This document shows positions 37,500 to 49,027 of a DNA stretch of 64,000 nucleotides, in pieces. The DNA comes from Coptis chinensis. Lineage: Eukaryota > Streptophyta > Magnoliopsida > Ranunculales > Ranunculaceae. Position 1 is the first letter of the stretch, and each line of letters begins with the position of its first letter. Made by a program: the position numbers and the translations under genes. Location: NCBI GenBank assembly GCA_015680905.1, contig CM027378.1, positions 76,041,501 to 76,105,500 of the forward strand, read 5' to 3'. The notes under the pieces are model-generated. The model saw only the letters and a program-made list of their open reading frames with translations. It did no database searches and was not told the origin of the DNA.

Positions 37500-38310
37500 G
37501 AATGGGAACGTAAACATAACAGACACACGAGGCAATGAGTGTGACCCCCTCGGGGTCCTAGGGAGATAAAATCCACGGAGGGGATGAGCCCTTCGCTGAC
37601 AATTGCTTGGGAACGAGCCTTGAGCAAGATGAGTTGTTCCAGCAGGAGGATTGAGCCGGCGGAGCAGGATGAGCCCTCCGCAGACTCCGGACTTAAAAGA
37701 CACATGGGGCAATGAGAGTGACCTCATCTGGCTCCTAGAGAGAGAGAAGCAGGGATGAGCCCTTCGCTGACATTAGCTTTGGAAGGGGATAGGAGCAAGA
37801 TGGGCTGTTCCAGCAGGATGAGCGGTCCAGCGGAGCGGGATGAGCCCTCCACGGACCACAGACGAAAAGATACATGGGGCAATGAGAGGGACCCCATTTG
37901 GCTCCTAGAGAAAGAGAAGCAGCGGAGGGGATGAGCCTTTCCCTGACATTAGTTGTGGAAGGGATCCTGAGCAAGATGAGCTGTTCCGGCAAAAGGATTG
38001 AGCCTGCGGAGCGGGATGAGCCCTCCGTGGACACCGGACTTAAAAGGCACATGGGGCAATGAAAGTGACCCCGTCTGGCTTTGAGAGAGAGAGAAACAGC
38101 AGAGGGGATGAGCCCTTCGCTGACATTGGCTTTGGAAGGGGACCTGAGCAAGATGGGCTGTTCCAGCAGGATGAGCGGTCCAGCAGAGCGGGATGAGCCC
38201 TCCGCGGACCTCAGACAAAAAGATACATGGTGCAATGAGAGTGACCTCATTTGGCCACTAGAGAGAAAGAAGCAGCGGCAGGGATGAGCCCTTCGCTGGC
38301 ATCGGCCGAG
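37500..38310 (+). repeat. Element E tandem repeats, about 176-bp unit in alternating dimers
   Basis: The anchor CAATGAG (or CAATGAA) recurs at 37533, 37710, 37880, 38057 and 38233, spacings 177, 170, 177 and 176. Units 1 and 3 share TTGAGCC(G/T)GCGGAGC and CCGGACTTAAAAG. Units 2 and 4 share GATGAGCGGTCCAGC and CAGAC(G/A)AAAAGATAC. The block is therefore an A-B-A-B array with a period near 350 bp. Known: Tat-group elements often carry tandem repeats between pol and the 3' LTR that can seed satellites. Confidence 0.9.
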
Positions 38311-38715
38311 GGGGCCCAAATTCGGTAAAGCAAGCACAAGGGAGGGAAATGGCAGGAAGACGTGAATGAGTAGGCACAGGACAAACTAGGGCCGAAAAGT
38401 AGACTATCAAATCTAATAAACGAAAGAAGGTCATAGGAGAGGAGACATCAGATATATAACACTCAACCACATAGCAAAATACATTAAATCAAGACGAGCC
38501 ATATCGCAAGTTAACAACAGTATGGTGAAAAATAGAAAAGATGAGCCAAATTGCAAAGTTAACAACAGTATTGTGATACATAGTAAAGACTAGGGCATTC
38601 CCTAGGTGGATGACTCAAGGTTAGTTTCTTCAACAAAGATCGCCGCCAGCCGAAGATGGGACTCTTCGATGACGGGCAATTGAAGGGGTCTGCGCCATCG
38701 CAAAGGTGTTCGAGG
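38311..38715 (+). other. Element E spacer between tandem repeats and antisense ORF
   Basis: No open frame or motif stands out. A 38-base segment around AAGTTAACAACAGTAT recurs (38508-38525 and 38556-38573). Confidence 0.45.
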
Positions 38716-41152
38716 CTACAATGGGTCGCAGCCTACAACGGAGTCAGTAGCCTCAGGAGGACAGGCCATCGGGATAGTAGGCTTGAGTGGTAGGAGGCGG
38801 CCCTCCTGGGTAAGTCGGTCGAGTTCCTCCTGAACCTTCCAGGCCACCCTCTTCTCAACCAGAGCTTTGGAACGGTCATGAAGAGTCATCATATCCGCTT
38901 GGTGTTGCTCCTGAATTTTGGCGGTTTCATCTTTGTGGGCCTGGGTGAGGGCGTCCATGGCCTTCTGGTGTTGTTGGGTGCGGGCGTTCAAATCAAGCAA
39001 GTGGTGTTGGAGAAGTTCTTCCCTTTGGCAGCGCAGGCGTTCATTGATGGAGTCCATGTACCACTTATGGGAGGATTCGGTCGCAGTCAGCTAATCCTGA
39101 GCCTAGACTTTGGCCAAATTGGCAGTGACCAGGTCTGACTGAAGACCGGCATAAGACGCCCGCAAGCCAGAGGGGTTGTTTAGTTCTTGCTCCAGAGCGG
39201 TCACCTTATTCCTAGCGCGGAGAAGGCCGCGGATCATAAATGAGATGTCAAGGCTCACCTAAGTCAAAAAGGGAGAGGGGTAAAAAAAAAAAAAAAGAGA
39301 GAGGGAGTTGTACCCGTTCCCAGTTGGTATACAACGAAGTGCGATGTGAATCGAATGTGCCCCCATCCGCATAGGCAATGTCCTTAGGCAGATGGGCATT
39401 GTAGAACAAGGAGGAGGCCACAGCAGCGTTGTCCAGGGCGGAGTCCGCGACATTTACCTTCTGGTTTCACACATTGAAGATGGGACAGAAGTCCTCAACT
39501 GGTGCAAGACCGAGAGGCGGCAGCAGGCGGGCTCATTGCCAAGTCGGCGGGTGCTGGGAGAAGAGGCAGCCGGATGAGAGGGTGGAGAATAAGGGATTGG
39601 GCCTCCGGGCAGGGGGGCCTGATGGGTTGGGGAGACAGGCTCAGCAGAGGTGGATGTCTGTGGCCTCTTGGCTGGTGGTTGATCAGCGGGCGCATGCAAG
39701 TTGGCGGGAGGGACTTCCATCACCTCATCATCAGAGTCGCTGTCAAATAGTTTCTACTTGTGGACGTCAATGTCTGTGGTAGGTGAGGGGGGAGAGGTGA
39801 ATTGGTCGTCCCAATAGGAGATAGAGCGGTAGGAAGGGATGGCGCGGGGAGTGGCGAAGGGGTAGAGATCTTGAGGTTCACGGGAGGTAGAAAAATGGGA
39901 TGAAGATCGAGGTAGGGGGCGAGGAGAGTTACAGGAGCGAGACCGCTTCTTGGAAGGGGGAGATGCGCGGGGCTTTTGTTCCTTGGGAGGGGGAGGACGA
40001 AAAAAGGGACCTATTAAGCCGCAGAAGGTGTTAAGGGCGAGGATGGGCAGTAAGGGAGTAGTGGTGGTGGGATGAATACCTAAGAAGGCAGCTTGGGCAG
40101 AGCCAAGGTCGTGGATTTGAGCAAAGATAGGATAGGAGATGTTGTCATAAATCCCGGATTTGGAATCTGGTCGCCAACCTGCAAACAAGAATAGAGGTGA
40201 GTTAGTAGATCAGAGAGAAAGCAATTCGAAAAAAGGGGAAAGAACTATGATGCTCACCGCGGAGTCGGAAGGTGAGGTGGTTAAGAGTCAAGGAAGAAGG
40301 TATGTCCGCGGACAGAAAGTTGTCTGATACATAGAGCGGATAGTGGTGCCACACTTTATCTGAGGTGGTAAGCTTAAGGAGAAAAGATTGTTTCTTAGGA
40401 CGGACACAGAAGGACTGGTATCCTATGCTGACATCCTTGGTGCTAGTTTTGAGATAGTAGTGGGAGTAGATATCGCGACTGATAATCTTGGGTTCATGGG
40501 ACTTGTTATAGGAATTTGTGGCATACATTATCCGCCAGAAATTCCCTATACCTTGGCACGGGGGAATGTTGAAGTGGTTGCAAACTTCAACATCTAGGAG
40601 TGTGAGAGGAAGCTGCAGACCGGCAACCATTTGACCCACGGTGATGACAAGAGAGCCCGGCCGGCGGGGAACCAAATAAGGGTAGTGGGTGACAGAGGGC
40701 ACGTGTTCTAATACAACGTCGGCTGGAACACCGTAGGCCGCTCTAATGGCGTCTAAATTAGGTCTACGAGATCTAGGTGGAGGCGGCAATAAAGTAGCGG
40801 GGCGACCGGATGTGGAGGGCACGACAGTAGAAGCAGGGGGAGGGGGAGAAGACACGCCCGAACGGAAGAGGACGAAGTCACCGAGTCGGGTCCGGCCATC
40901 GGGGAGAGGAACGGACTCCAGGAATTGAAGTATTTCAAAAGGAGAAAGGGAAAACAGTTCACTTAAAAAGAGAAGAATCAAGAAAACGTACCGATCACTG
41001 ATGAAAAGGAGGTAGGGAGGTCGTAAAAGACAGCCGGAGAGGAAGGAAGGAACTGGGGAGACCACCACAGTGAAATAGGCGTGCACCGGTGAAGGTTTGG
41101 AGGAGAAGAAAAATGGGGAGTTTGAGTAAAGGAAGAGAAGGAGATTAGGCAA
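38716..41152 (-). pseudogene. Element E antisense multi-exon ORF (Tat aORF)
   Basis: Minus-strand coding segments opposite to gag-pol. Segment 1 (41152-40258) includes FEILQFLESVPLPDGRTRLG, then a proline-rich linker, RRPGSLVITVGQMVAGLQLP and IGNFWRI. A canonical 79-bp intron (40257-40179, GTGAG...TTTGCAG) joins it in frame to segment 2 (from 40178, GWRPDSKSGIYDN). That segment is proline/serine-rich with an acidic DSDSDDE after a TAG near 39755. A further open stretch (about 39462-39314) ends at a GT; after a possible 55-bp intron (39313-39259) comes a coiled-coil C-terminus (39258-38716). That last part has two TAG stops near 39105 and 39090. Known: antisense ORFs of unknown function occur downstream of pol in Tat elements. 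The function is unknown. Confidence 0.75.
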
Positions 41153-41191
41153 GGAAAAGGAAAGTGAGGGAAGAAGAAGAAGGGGGAGGGG

Positions 41192-41199
41192 TTTAAATA
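41192..41199 (-). promoter_or_regulatory. TATA-like box for the antisense ORF of E
   Basis: Minus-strand TATTTAAA lies about 40 bases upstream of the first long antisense frame (41152), inside the internal region and outside the LTR. It suggests the antisense gene has its own promoter. This is inference from position and motif alone. Confidence 0.5.
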
Positions 41200-41423
41200 G
41201 GTTGAGGGCAAAACGGTAATTTCAGGCGGTGGGTAAAACGAAGCATTAGCTGAGGCTCCAGCCGGAGAACAACACGTGGGCGCACGGGAAACCAGGGGCC
41301 GCCAGAAAAACACATGCGTGATGAGTGCCTGTCATGTCGCACACTTCCCAAAGTGACAGATATGAATTGTTAAAGAGACAGAACGGTGGAGGTTCTTTAC
41401 CTCAGGCCAATCATATGGCCGCG

Positions 41424-41441
41424 AAGTCGAGAAGGGGCATT
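41424..41441 (+). promoter_or_regulatory. Polypurine tract of element E
   Basis: The purine-rich GAAGTCGAGAAGGGGCAT immediately precedes the 3' LTR. Confidence 0.6.
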
Positions 41442-41791
41442 TGTAGTGGCCTATTATATGCCACAGGACTAAGTCAAAGATGGAGAGGCGAGGGCAAGGT
41501 AATTGGGTAGGTTGAGGAGCAACAGAACCGTGCCGTGAAACCCTAGGGGCAGACGTGGCCGTGGTACGACGAGCAGAAAACCATCAGATGAGGGGATCCA
41601 TGGATGGTCCAGATTGAGGAGGGATGGGTATATAAAGAAGAGGATGAGGATAGAAAAGGGAGCCGCTCCAGGAGAAAGAAAGAGAGAAAAATGAGAAAGA
41701 AAGAGAGAAAAGTAAGAGAGATATTGTGTAGATTGAGTGAAGAGTCTTTGATTTTGGTTTTACTTTTCCTTCCATATTTTAGGTTCTTACA
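41442..41791 (+). repeat. 3' LTR of element E
   Basis: 350 bp, TGTAGTGGCC to GGTTCTTACA, paired with 31653-31981. A TATA box (TATATAAA) lies at 41629-41636. The 21-bp length difference is explained by a local AGAAAGAAAGAGAGAAA duplication. Confidence 0.95.
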
Positions 41792-43647
41792 ATAACAGGT
41801 CCGTTTATGAAACTTTGGAATAGCGTCTTTAAGTAGGTCCTCACATATATATCAAGACAAAAATACTCTGATTTTTTCGCTCAACCTTCGTTCACTCCAG
41901 TGCGCAGTGGGCACACTTTACCTTACAATCTCAATGACACACAAGGAAGCCAAAGTCAATCAAACACATCTGCCACTGACTATCACACTAACTTATTCCT
42001 AATTGAGCTAAAGGTCTTTATTAGGTGTTACGGGGATTAGGTGATGCTTTAAGAATGAAGAAAATGGATATTCAAAAAGGACAAGTCTGAGATGATAGAG
42101 TCTTCATATTATGTAACTAGAGAAAACCTTATTCTTACTTTGCTTCTACACTTTGTTTCCATCCTTAGCCATTTTTTTTCTTTTTCTTTTGGCTTTTGAC
42201 TCCTTTGATTCTATTTTTGGAATTCTAACTTTTTTTTTTCTTTGGATGGAAACTTCCTTTTATTATTTGAAGCAACTAACAAATTCTTGGTTTCACAAGT
42301 CTTTCTCTTTTCTTTTCTTCATTTCATCTCTATTCGCAAACTCATTCAAAAATGGGTAGGCTGATTTTTTATTTTTATTTTGTTTTGTAAAAGGGTAAAG
42401 GATTTGTGGTTTATGAAAGACTAAAGAAAGGCTCGGAGGGGCGACTAGCGAAAAATAATTTCATATAGGTTTAAATTTCTAGCTATATCAATCCAAAAAG
42501 GGCCTAAATTCTCACTTAGGATATGGTATAGTGATCAAGCAAGTGGACGTGTGATTTCTTTATTCGGAATTTACTTATCCCTTGTGTCATTTCTCAAATA
42601 TTTCACTCTTATAAGGCTTTAGGCTATATTCTCACAGGATTTATAGAATAAGTACTCTAGCATAGATTTCATAAACTTACTGTCAAACAATCATAGATAC
42701 TCATGCAATATATTTATAGAAAAGATGTAATGATTATTACCTACATATTAACCTAAATTTCTAAAAACTATTCTAATTTAATAGCTAACGTGAAACTTCT
42801 AGATTAATATCATCATGGAGAAAGAAACAATATCATTATTCCCTAAGTGTATAGCATAAACTATTTATTTATATATATTTTTATTTTTTTACTAGAAAAC
42901 AAGTGCATATTATACATATATTATCCTAATAGGTGCCTTAAATTATGCGTGTTTCTATGCCACCCTCAAACAAGAACATGTTTTGTCCTCAAAGTATTAA
43001 AATAAGAAGGGTAAGAAATACCATGGAAACGCGTGAAAATTGAAGAACACTTGCAAAACAAATTTAGAACATACTAATATAGATAAATAAAAACAGACAC
43101 AACTCTATATGAGTTCCACCCGTTATGGAGATAACAAGAATTAAATTGGTTGGGACATAAGCAGACACTAACAAAAATTAAAACTTACCTCATATCCATT
43201 ATAATACATTACTAAACACCTGGAAGTGAGTACAGAAGAACAAAAAAAAAACAGAACTGGAAGTGGCTGCAGAGGTGAAGGCGCAGGCACACTCAAGATT
43301 GTCTGTGGAAGGGCGCGGGCGTGCTCTTGCCTTACGAGAGGTTTAGTGTTTTAAGGGCGGGCGTGCTCTGACTTTAGGCAAAGTAGAGGGCGTGCGCGCT
43401 CCATGTATGATAAGTACTATGAAGTGAAAATCAAAGGTAAAGTAAGAGATGCAAAGTGAGAGGTGTGGTGTTAAGTTGAGAGATCAAGAATGGAAAGATC
43501 AAACACCCAACCCCCAAACAAATTTTTGCAAACATAGTTTAGAAAATTTATTTAAATATATGGGTCTTTTAAAGTTAGATTCCCCTAGACTGTGCACACC
43601 CCCAAACAAGTAAGAAATTGGGGTGGCACAAAATGGATGATGCGTGG
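41792..43647 (-). other. Second copy of the D 3' non-coding region, right part
   Basis: Resumes element D after E, beginning with the right ATAAC. On the minus strand it has TTTGAGGGTGGCAT with a TTTGAGGACAAAACATG segment (about 42960-43000) and TTTGGGGGTTGGGT near 43505. Another GTTTGGGGGTG lies near 43600. GC-rich islands lie at 43312-43400 (for example GGGCGCGGGCGTGCTC), unusual for this part of the element. No protein domain was seen. Confidence 0.65.
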
Positions 43648-45633
43648 TCAACTATAAACTAATAGTCGAAAGAGTTGGGGGTCTAGCCATAAAAACATGA
43701 TACTAAATACACCCCCAAACAGAATGAAGTTGTATAATTGAAGAATAAAAGAAAATTTATGCAACTCATCAAAAAACATATGCAAACCATCATGTTGTAG
43801 CTGTTTTAAAGAGTTAGAATGACCCAAAAGATGAATTAGTGATACTGTAGGTGAGAAAGGAATGAAGTATGGATCCTGATGTCTTTCATGAGGCTAAGAT
43901 GAAAGAAAATAAGACAAACTAGGTTTCTCACTACACTCGGTCAAAGCTTGGCTCTCAACTACAGGAATGGTGTTCTCATGGGATTGTTTGCTAGGCAAAA
44001 ACTTTTCACTGTGAGGGTTGAAAAAATTATAGAGGGTCTCTGAGGCAATAGGCTCAAGTTCAAATTGGAGGTTCCTCTGAAATGGTGGGTGAATGGATGG
44101 CTTAGTTGTGGTAGATGGTTATATTTTAGGAGGTGGTAACTCAGGTGGATGGTGGTCAGTTGGTGGTTCATGATTTGGTGGATCCTCACACGCTCTTAAG
44201 AAATCATAGAAATCTTCATCTAGCTTAGTTGAATCTATAAAGTTGTGGTTCGTGGCTTTATCTTTAAGAAATTCATCTATTTCTTCCATTGTTATTTCCT
44301 CAGCTGTCAAGCTAAATTTACATTCACATTGCGCTAAAGAAGTTACTTCCTCTTTTTCTTGCACATTAAGTTGTTTATGCCTTAGATTAGAATTGTTAAT
44401 CTCTATTTCCTCACCCTCTTCCTCTAAAACACTATAGGTATCCTCAATGGCATCTTTCGAACGTGTCGAGGAATCATCTAGCCAAGTGCGGTTAGCAAAC
44501 ACAAAGGCCTGGACATGCTCAACAGGAGGGTCCATATTAAGAGAATGCCAATAGTTATCAAATTCTTCCTCCGTCACATCTTTATAAATATCTTCTAATG
44601 TGTCATCATTATATTCATCTTCAGATGGATCAGTGGGAGGTTCCTCGGAGACATTTCTCAAATTTGAGTGGTCATCCAAAATAAGTCCTAAAGAGTCATC
44701 TTCAAGAATTTCCTCATCTAGGTAGGGTGTGGAGTTAACATAATGGTTAATGGGAGGGTCATGGGAAAGTAATGATTCATGAAATTCAGGGTAGGTCTTA
44801 ACTAGGTCGAATGGTGTGGTTATGAGAATAGGTTGTTCTACTTATGGGTCGATCTCTGGCAAGGTTGAAAGTTCTGTGTTAGGTGAGGGGATCATGAAAA
44901 ACATTTGGGATAGATTATGAATCATAGTTTGGATTTGCACCAATTGTTCTCAAAACGTTTTTTCATAGTTGGCTATTTGTTCCCTAAATGTTTGTTATGC
45001 GTTAGTCATTTGTTGGGAAATTTGGTCTGGGAAGGGTGGCGAACTAGATGGGAGGGTGATTTCTGGCATGGTGGAAGGGTCTGGTTGGTATGGTGTTTGA
45101 TAGTCATAGTTATTAGCAAATGGATATGATATGAGTCTTTCTTGGGATATGGCATTTGAGTGACTCTGGTTGACTTCATACTGTGATGGGTTAGGTTGAG
45201 GTTGAATAAATATGGGACATGAATGGGCGGTGTGGTATGGATCTGAACAAATTGTGCACGGAAAAGTGTTTGGTTCGTTGTACACACTCATTACGGAACT
45301 AGAAGTAGGCGACACTGGTTGACTCCCTGTATAGTTTGGATGACTAGAAAACTCTTGATTGTATGGGTTACTATAAAAATTTGAAAATTGAGCTTCATAA
45401 TTATTATTATATCCTATAGTAGGCTCAAACTCTTGATATGATGGGCAATGAGAAGCCTAATGGTAAGGACTACCACAACATGAACATGGTGAAGGGTTAG
45501 CATAATAATCACATGATTGCTCTTGATATGATGGGCAATGAGAAGCCCAATGGTACGGACTACCATAGCATGAACATGGTGAAGGGTTTGCATAATAATC
45601 ACATGGTTGTTCATCTACATATTGATATGCCAT
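43648..45633 (-). pseudogene. Element D zinc-knuckle protein (type II), single frame with stops
   Basis: From ATG at 45633 (MAYQYVDEQPCDYYANPSPC) one frame of about 661 codons runs to TGA at 43648-43650. It is broken only by stops (near 45459, 44993, 44955, 44840, 44117 and 43898) and I see no frameshift. The N-terminus has two tandem C-x2-C-G-S-P-Y-H-x4-C knuckles, the first with its second Cys as Tyr, from a 90-bp duplication (period between 45431 and 45521). A third exact CCHC (C-T-I-C-S-D-P-Y-H-x4-C) lies near 45260. A long acidic region follows, then STKLDEDFYDFLRACEDPP, PPFQRNLQFELEPIA and a C-terminal FILFGGVF...LWLDPQLFRLLVYS. There is no capsid, protease or polymerase. It probably bound nucleic acid; function beyond that is unknown. 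Confidence 0.75.
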
Positions 45634-46857
45634 AATGGTTTTTTTTTTTTAAATATTCTAGGACAATTAATATGCAAACGAAACTCTAACTATAAATTTC
45701 TAGATAGGCGTGTGGTATTGCGTTTACAAAAAAATAAGCCTGGTTATACTAGAATTAAAACTCCTCTAACAGAAGAAACGAGGAGTGGAAAAAGGAGTAC
45801 ATGAATGCCTTCTTGTTACACGTATGAATAGCGTGTTTGATACGCAATCTCAGTGTAATTAAGAAGATGGAAACACTGAATATATATAAAAATATGAACA
45901 AAACGAGAGCCGGTGACTCACCTAGGAAAATTGGGCTTCTTTCAGAAAGGGCGCGGGTGCGCTTGGAAACAGGCTTATAAGGGCGCGGGCGCGCTCTTGC
46001 TTGACTCGATGTCTAGTGTTTTGAGCGCTGGCGCGCTTCAGAAATAGGCTACTTAGAGCACGGGCGCACGCTCCAAAAAATTTGAAATTCTGACAGTAGT
46101 TTGCTAAAATCTCCAATAAGTCGACTGTAAAATTTCAGATCAATCGGAGTTATAAAAATCCTTCTACTGCCTTGTAAAGTTTGGAAACAGTTTTCAGACA
46201 CAACACAAACAACCGAATGGTTAACCAAGAAAAACAGTCACAAATCTCCAAAATTTTACTGGGGAATATGGACAGATCATGCATATTCTTGTAAAAACAT
46301 TAGGGCAATTGGAGTTCTAAAAACCCTCCTTATCGGTTGTTGTTCTAGAAATTAAGTGTTGCAAAACTCCAGAAACACACTGGAAACAATCTACTAGTCA
46401 AGTAGTCAAAACAAATAAAAAACACTTCAAATTTTTACTGCAAACTCCTGAGTTATGATAGATACTCCTGTTAAAATATTAGAATTTTTGGAACTGCCTA
46501 AGTAACCTTACTCGTCATTTTTTCCCGGACCTTACGGTTTGAAAGCTGAAATGCACCACTGTAAAGATGGAATTAGTTCGCTAGGTAAAATAACTTGGAT
46601 AATTCTGAAAATATTTCAATAAATCAACAACAACTTATATATTATGCCTGAAAAGTTTCAAATTTTTTTGAAATTTACAAATACCTTTGCTGTAGTATTC
46701 TTCACAGTGAATCCACAGACACAAGGGAGGATGGGCGCGCTCTAAACAAGGCAAAATAGAAGGCGTGTGCCCCTGTGCCTAAAACAGTGAATAGTACCAA
46801 AAATGTAAGAAATAGGAATGAAAAATTAAAAGAGTTTAAGATGGCAGCGGCACCATT
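45634..46857 (-). other. Element D leader with 180-bp degenerate repeats, GC islands and PBS
   Basis: The PBS (minus TGGTGCCGCTGCC) is at 46843-46855. GC islands lie near the PBS (46730-46765) and upstream of the ATG (45949-45961, 45981-45995, 46024-46037, 46058-46072). Between them are four diverged units, each with ...TA(A/C)TCC.ATTG.TCT and TTTTACAGG-like elements, aligning with the same four units in C1 and C2. No coding frame is present. Confidence 0.7.
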
Positions 46858-48207
46858 TGATAATCCGTAAAAACTCAACTAGATTTCTCTAACCTTATTT
46901 TTACGGTATCAATTATTTATTTTCTACTCTCATATATAAATTTATGCAATATATAGAGTACGGGATCGTTCCACTCCTAAACTACCAAGACATAAATAGA
47001 ATCCAATTAATCAAACACAATGAGACAATGGTAAGAGCAATATTTATAGAGGTGAATTTATACTATGAAACTAATTATATGAATTTAACTTATAATAATT
47101 TAACTAAGCAATTGAATATGACTTGAATAAAATATGGAGAAGAGATTAGGAGGATTTGATTTCACTTAGATAAATTCCTAATATGCTAGTGTAGATTATT
47201 GCAATCTTAACCAATAAAAATTAAGTATTTGATCCCTAATTATTCATAGCAATCTCTGCCAACTAATAATTAGCATGTGAGGAAGTTCAACCCATTCTCA
47301 TGGCAGATCAACTAACCTACTAGAGTGAAACTCTTAAATGCAATAATTCTAACTAACACATCAAGTCATCATCATAGCTTCATCAAACCCCTTTAATAGA
47401 GGTTTAGCTAGAAGTCATTAGACTATCATAAACAAAATAATAAATAGAAGAAGACATCATGAAAAACTACTTTATTAAAGATACTTGAATTGAATAAACT
47501 AAAACTTTTATTAAAAGGTTCTAATGGAGGCTACAAACAAAACTAATTAACTAAAATTAAACTAAACTAAAAAGGGATAGAGAGAGAACCCTAATTTACA
47601 ACTAAACTAAAGAGGGGAGTAGCCAAGTTTTGTTTAGCCTTAACCCCCTTTATATAAGAGAGGGTTAGATTTACAATTTCGTGCATGGGCTTTGGAGCCA
47701 TGTTTTGAGTCATGAAATCAAGCCCAAAACCTAATTACATATGTCCAAAAAGGGATTCTCTACTGGAAATTACTGCAATAGCCTTTTCGTCCAATTTTAC
47801 TCTTCTGATTGGATCAATGCCTGGACCATTAGAAAGCTCTTTCCGAGCCGGTCGTTTTTACATATAATAGGTCAAATTCTAAAGTCTGAGTCTAAAGATA
47901 CAGCCTACGGAAGTTCTATTGACTTTTCTGCTCTTTTTCTACCCGCGTTGACTTTGACTTTTCAGCTTTGACTGGTCTTTAAAAAAGTTTTTTCTCCTTG
48001 AAACTTGGGCTTTAACCATAGAACTTCTTAGCAACCAACCTTTTCTCCTTTCTCTTGCAAAAGTGATATATTTCTTCACATATTTGACTCCAAGACCTGA
48101 AATACACAAAAGCACGTAAACAGTACTAACTCTTATTTATTATACACATAATTGGTCTAAATGTAATATTATTAAAGGGTTAAAACTATAATTTTGGGCT
48201 CTTATCA
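46858..48207 (-). repeat. 5' LTR of element D
   Basis: About 1,350 bp, TGATAAGAGCCCAAAATTATAG at 48207 (minus) to ...GGATTATCA at 46858, two bases before the PBS. A TATA box (TATATAAA, minus) lies at 47649-47656. It aligns with 28334-29706. Confidence 0.9.
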
Positions 48208-48982
48208 CTAAATAAATATGGGACATGAATGGACGGTGTGGTATGGATCTGAACAAATTATGCACGGAAAAGTGTTTGGTTCGTTGTACACACTCATCAC
48301 GGAACTAGAAGTAGACAACACTGGTTGACTCTATGTATAGTTTGGATGACTAGAAAACTCTTAATTGTATTGGTTACTATAAAAATTTGAAAATTGAGGC
48401 TCATAATTATTAATATATCCTATAGTATGTCCAAACTCTTGGTATGATGGGCATTAAGAAGCCCAATGCTAAAGACTACCACAAGATGAACATGGTGAAG
48501 GGTTTGCATAATAACCACATAATTGTTGGTCTACATATTTATATGCCATTTTGGTTTTAAAAATATATTCTAGGACAATTAATATGCAAACAAAACTCTA
48601 ACTATAAATTTCTAGATAGGCATGTGCGTTGACGTTTACGATATATAACGCTATATGCTTTTTTTTCTTACGAGACCTTAATCTCATGCAAGGCTAAGTC
48701 CAATATGAAAGAAATATGAACAATAGTCAAACAACCCTAATAGACTAGAATTGAAACTCCTCTAACAGAAGAGACGAGCTAGGAGTGGAAGAAGGAGTAT
48801 CTAAATGCCTCCTTGCTACGCGTATGAATAGCGTCTTTGATACGCAATCTCAGTGTATTAAAGAAGTTCGGAACACTGAATAAAAAATAACTTGAACAAA
48901 AAGAGAGTCTGTAACTAACCTGTGAATCGGGCTTTTTTCATAAGGGGCGCGGAAATATAGAGTACACAAGGGGTACTGTGTC

Positions 48983-49027
<45 letters not shown>

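Larger units (their letters stand above)
31653..41791 (+). mobile_element. Element E: Ty3/gypsy Tat-lineage retrotransposon
   Basis: A 10,139-bp element with 329-bp and 350-bp LTRs, PBS, gag, protease, RT, RNase H, second RNase H and integrase on the plus strand. A tandem-repeat block and an antisense ORF follow, then a purine-rich tract before the 3' LTR. The perfect 5-bp duplication ATAAC flanks it (31648-31652 and 41792-41796). Known: a second, archaeal-type RNase H and extra ORFs downstream of pol are features of the Tat/Ogre/Retand group. The coding region has several stops and frameshifts, so it is defective. Confidence 0.95.
28334..48207 (-). mobile_element. Element D: composite type II pol-less element, interrupted by E
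   Basis: Left LTR 28334-29706, right (5') LTR 46858-48207, PBS, leader and a zinc-knuckle ORF on the minus strand, with element E nested at 31653-41791. The 3' end is present twice: 29707-31213 and 31267-31652 plus 41792-42890. Between them is an AT microsatellite and a 24-26 bp stub of LTR. Flanks are CTATT and CTAAA, which do not match, so the outer LTRs probably belong to two different insertions joined by rearrangement. Confidence 0.75.

Noticed and set aside
39429..39782. Plus-strand open frame of 117 codons in the E 3' region
   Set aside because: Complement of the proline-rich antisense segment, which splices in frame and matches the expected position of the Tat antisense ORF.
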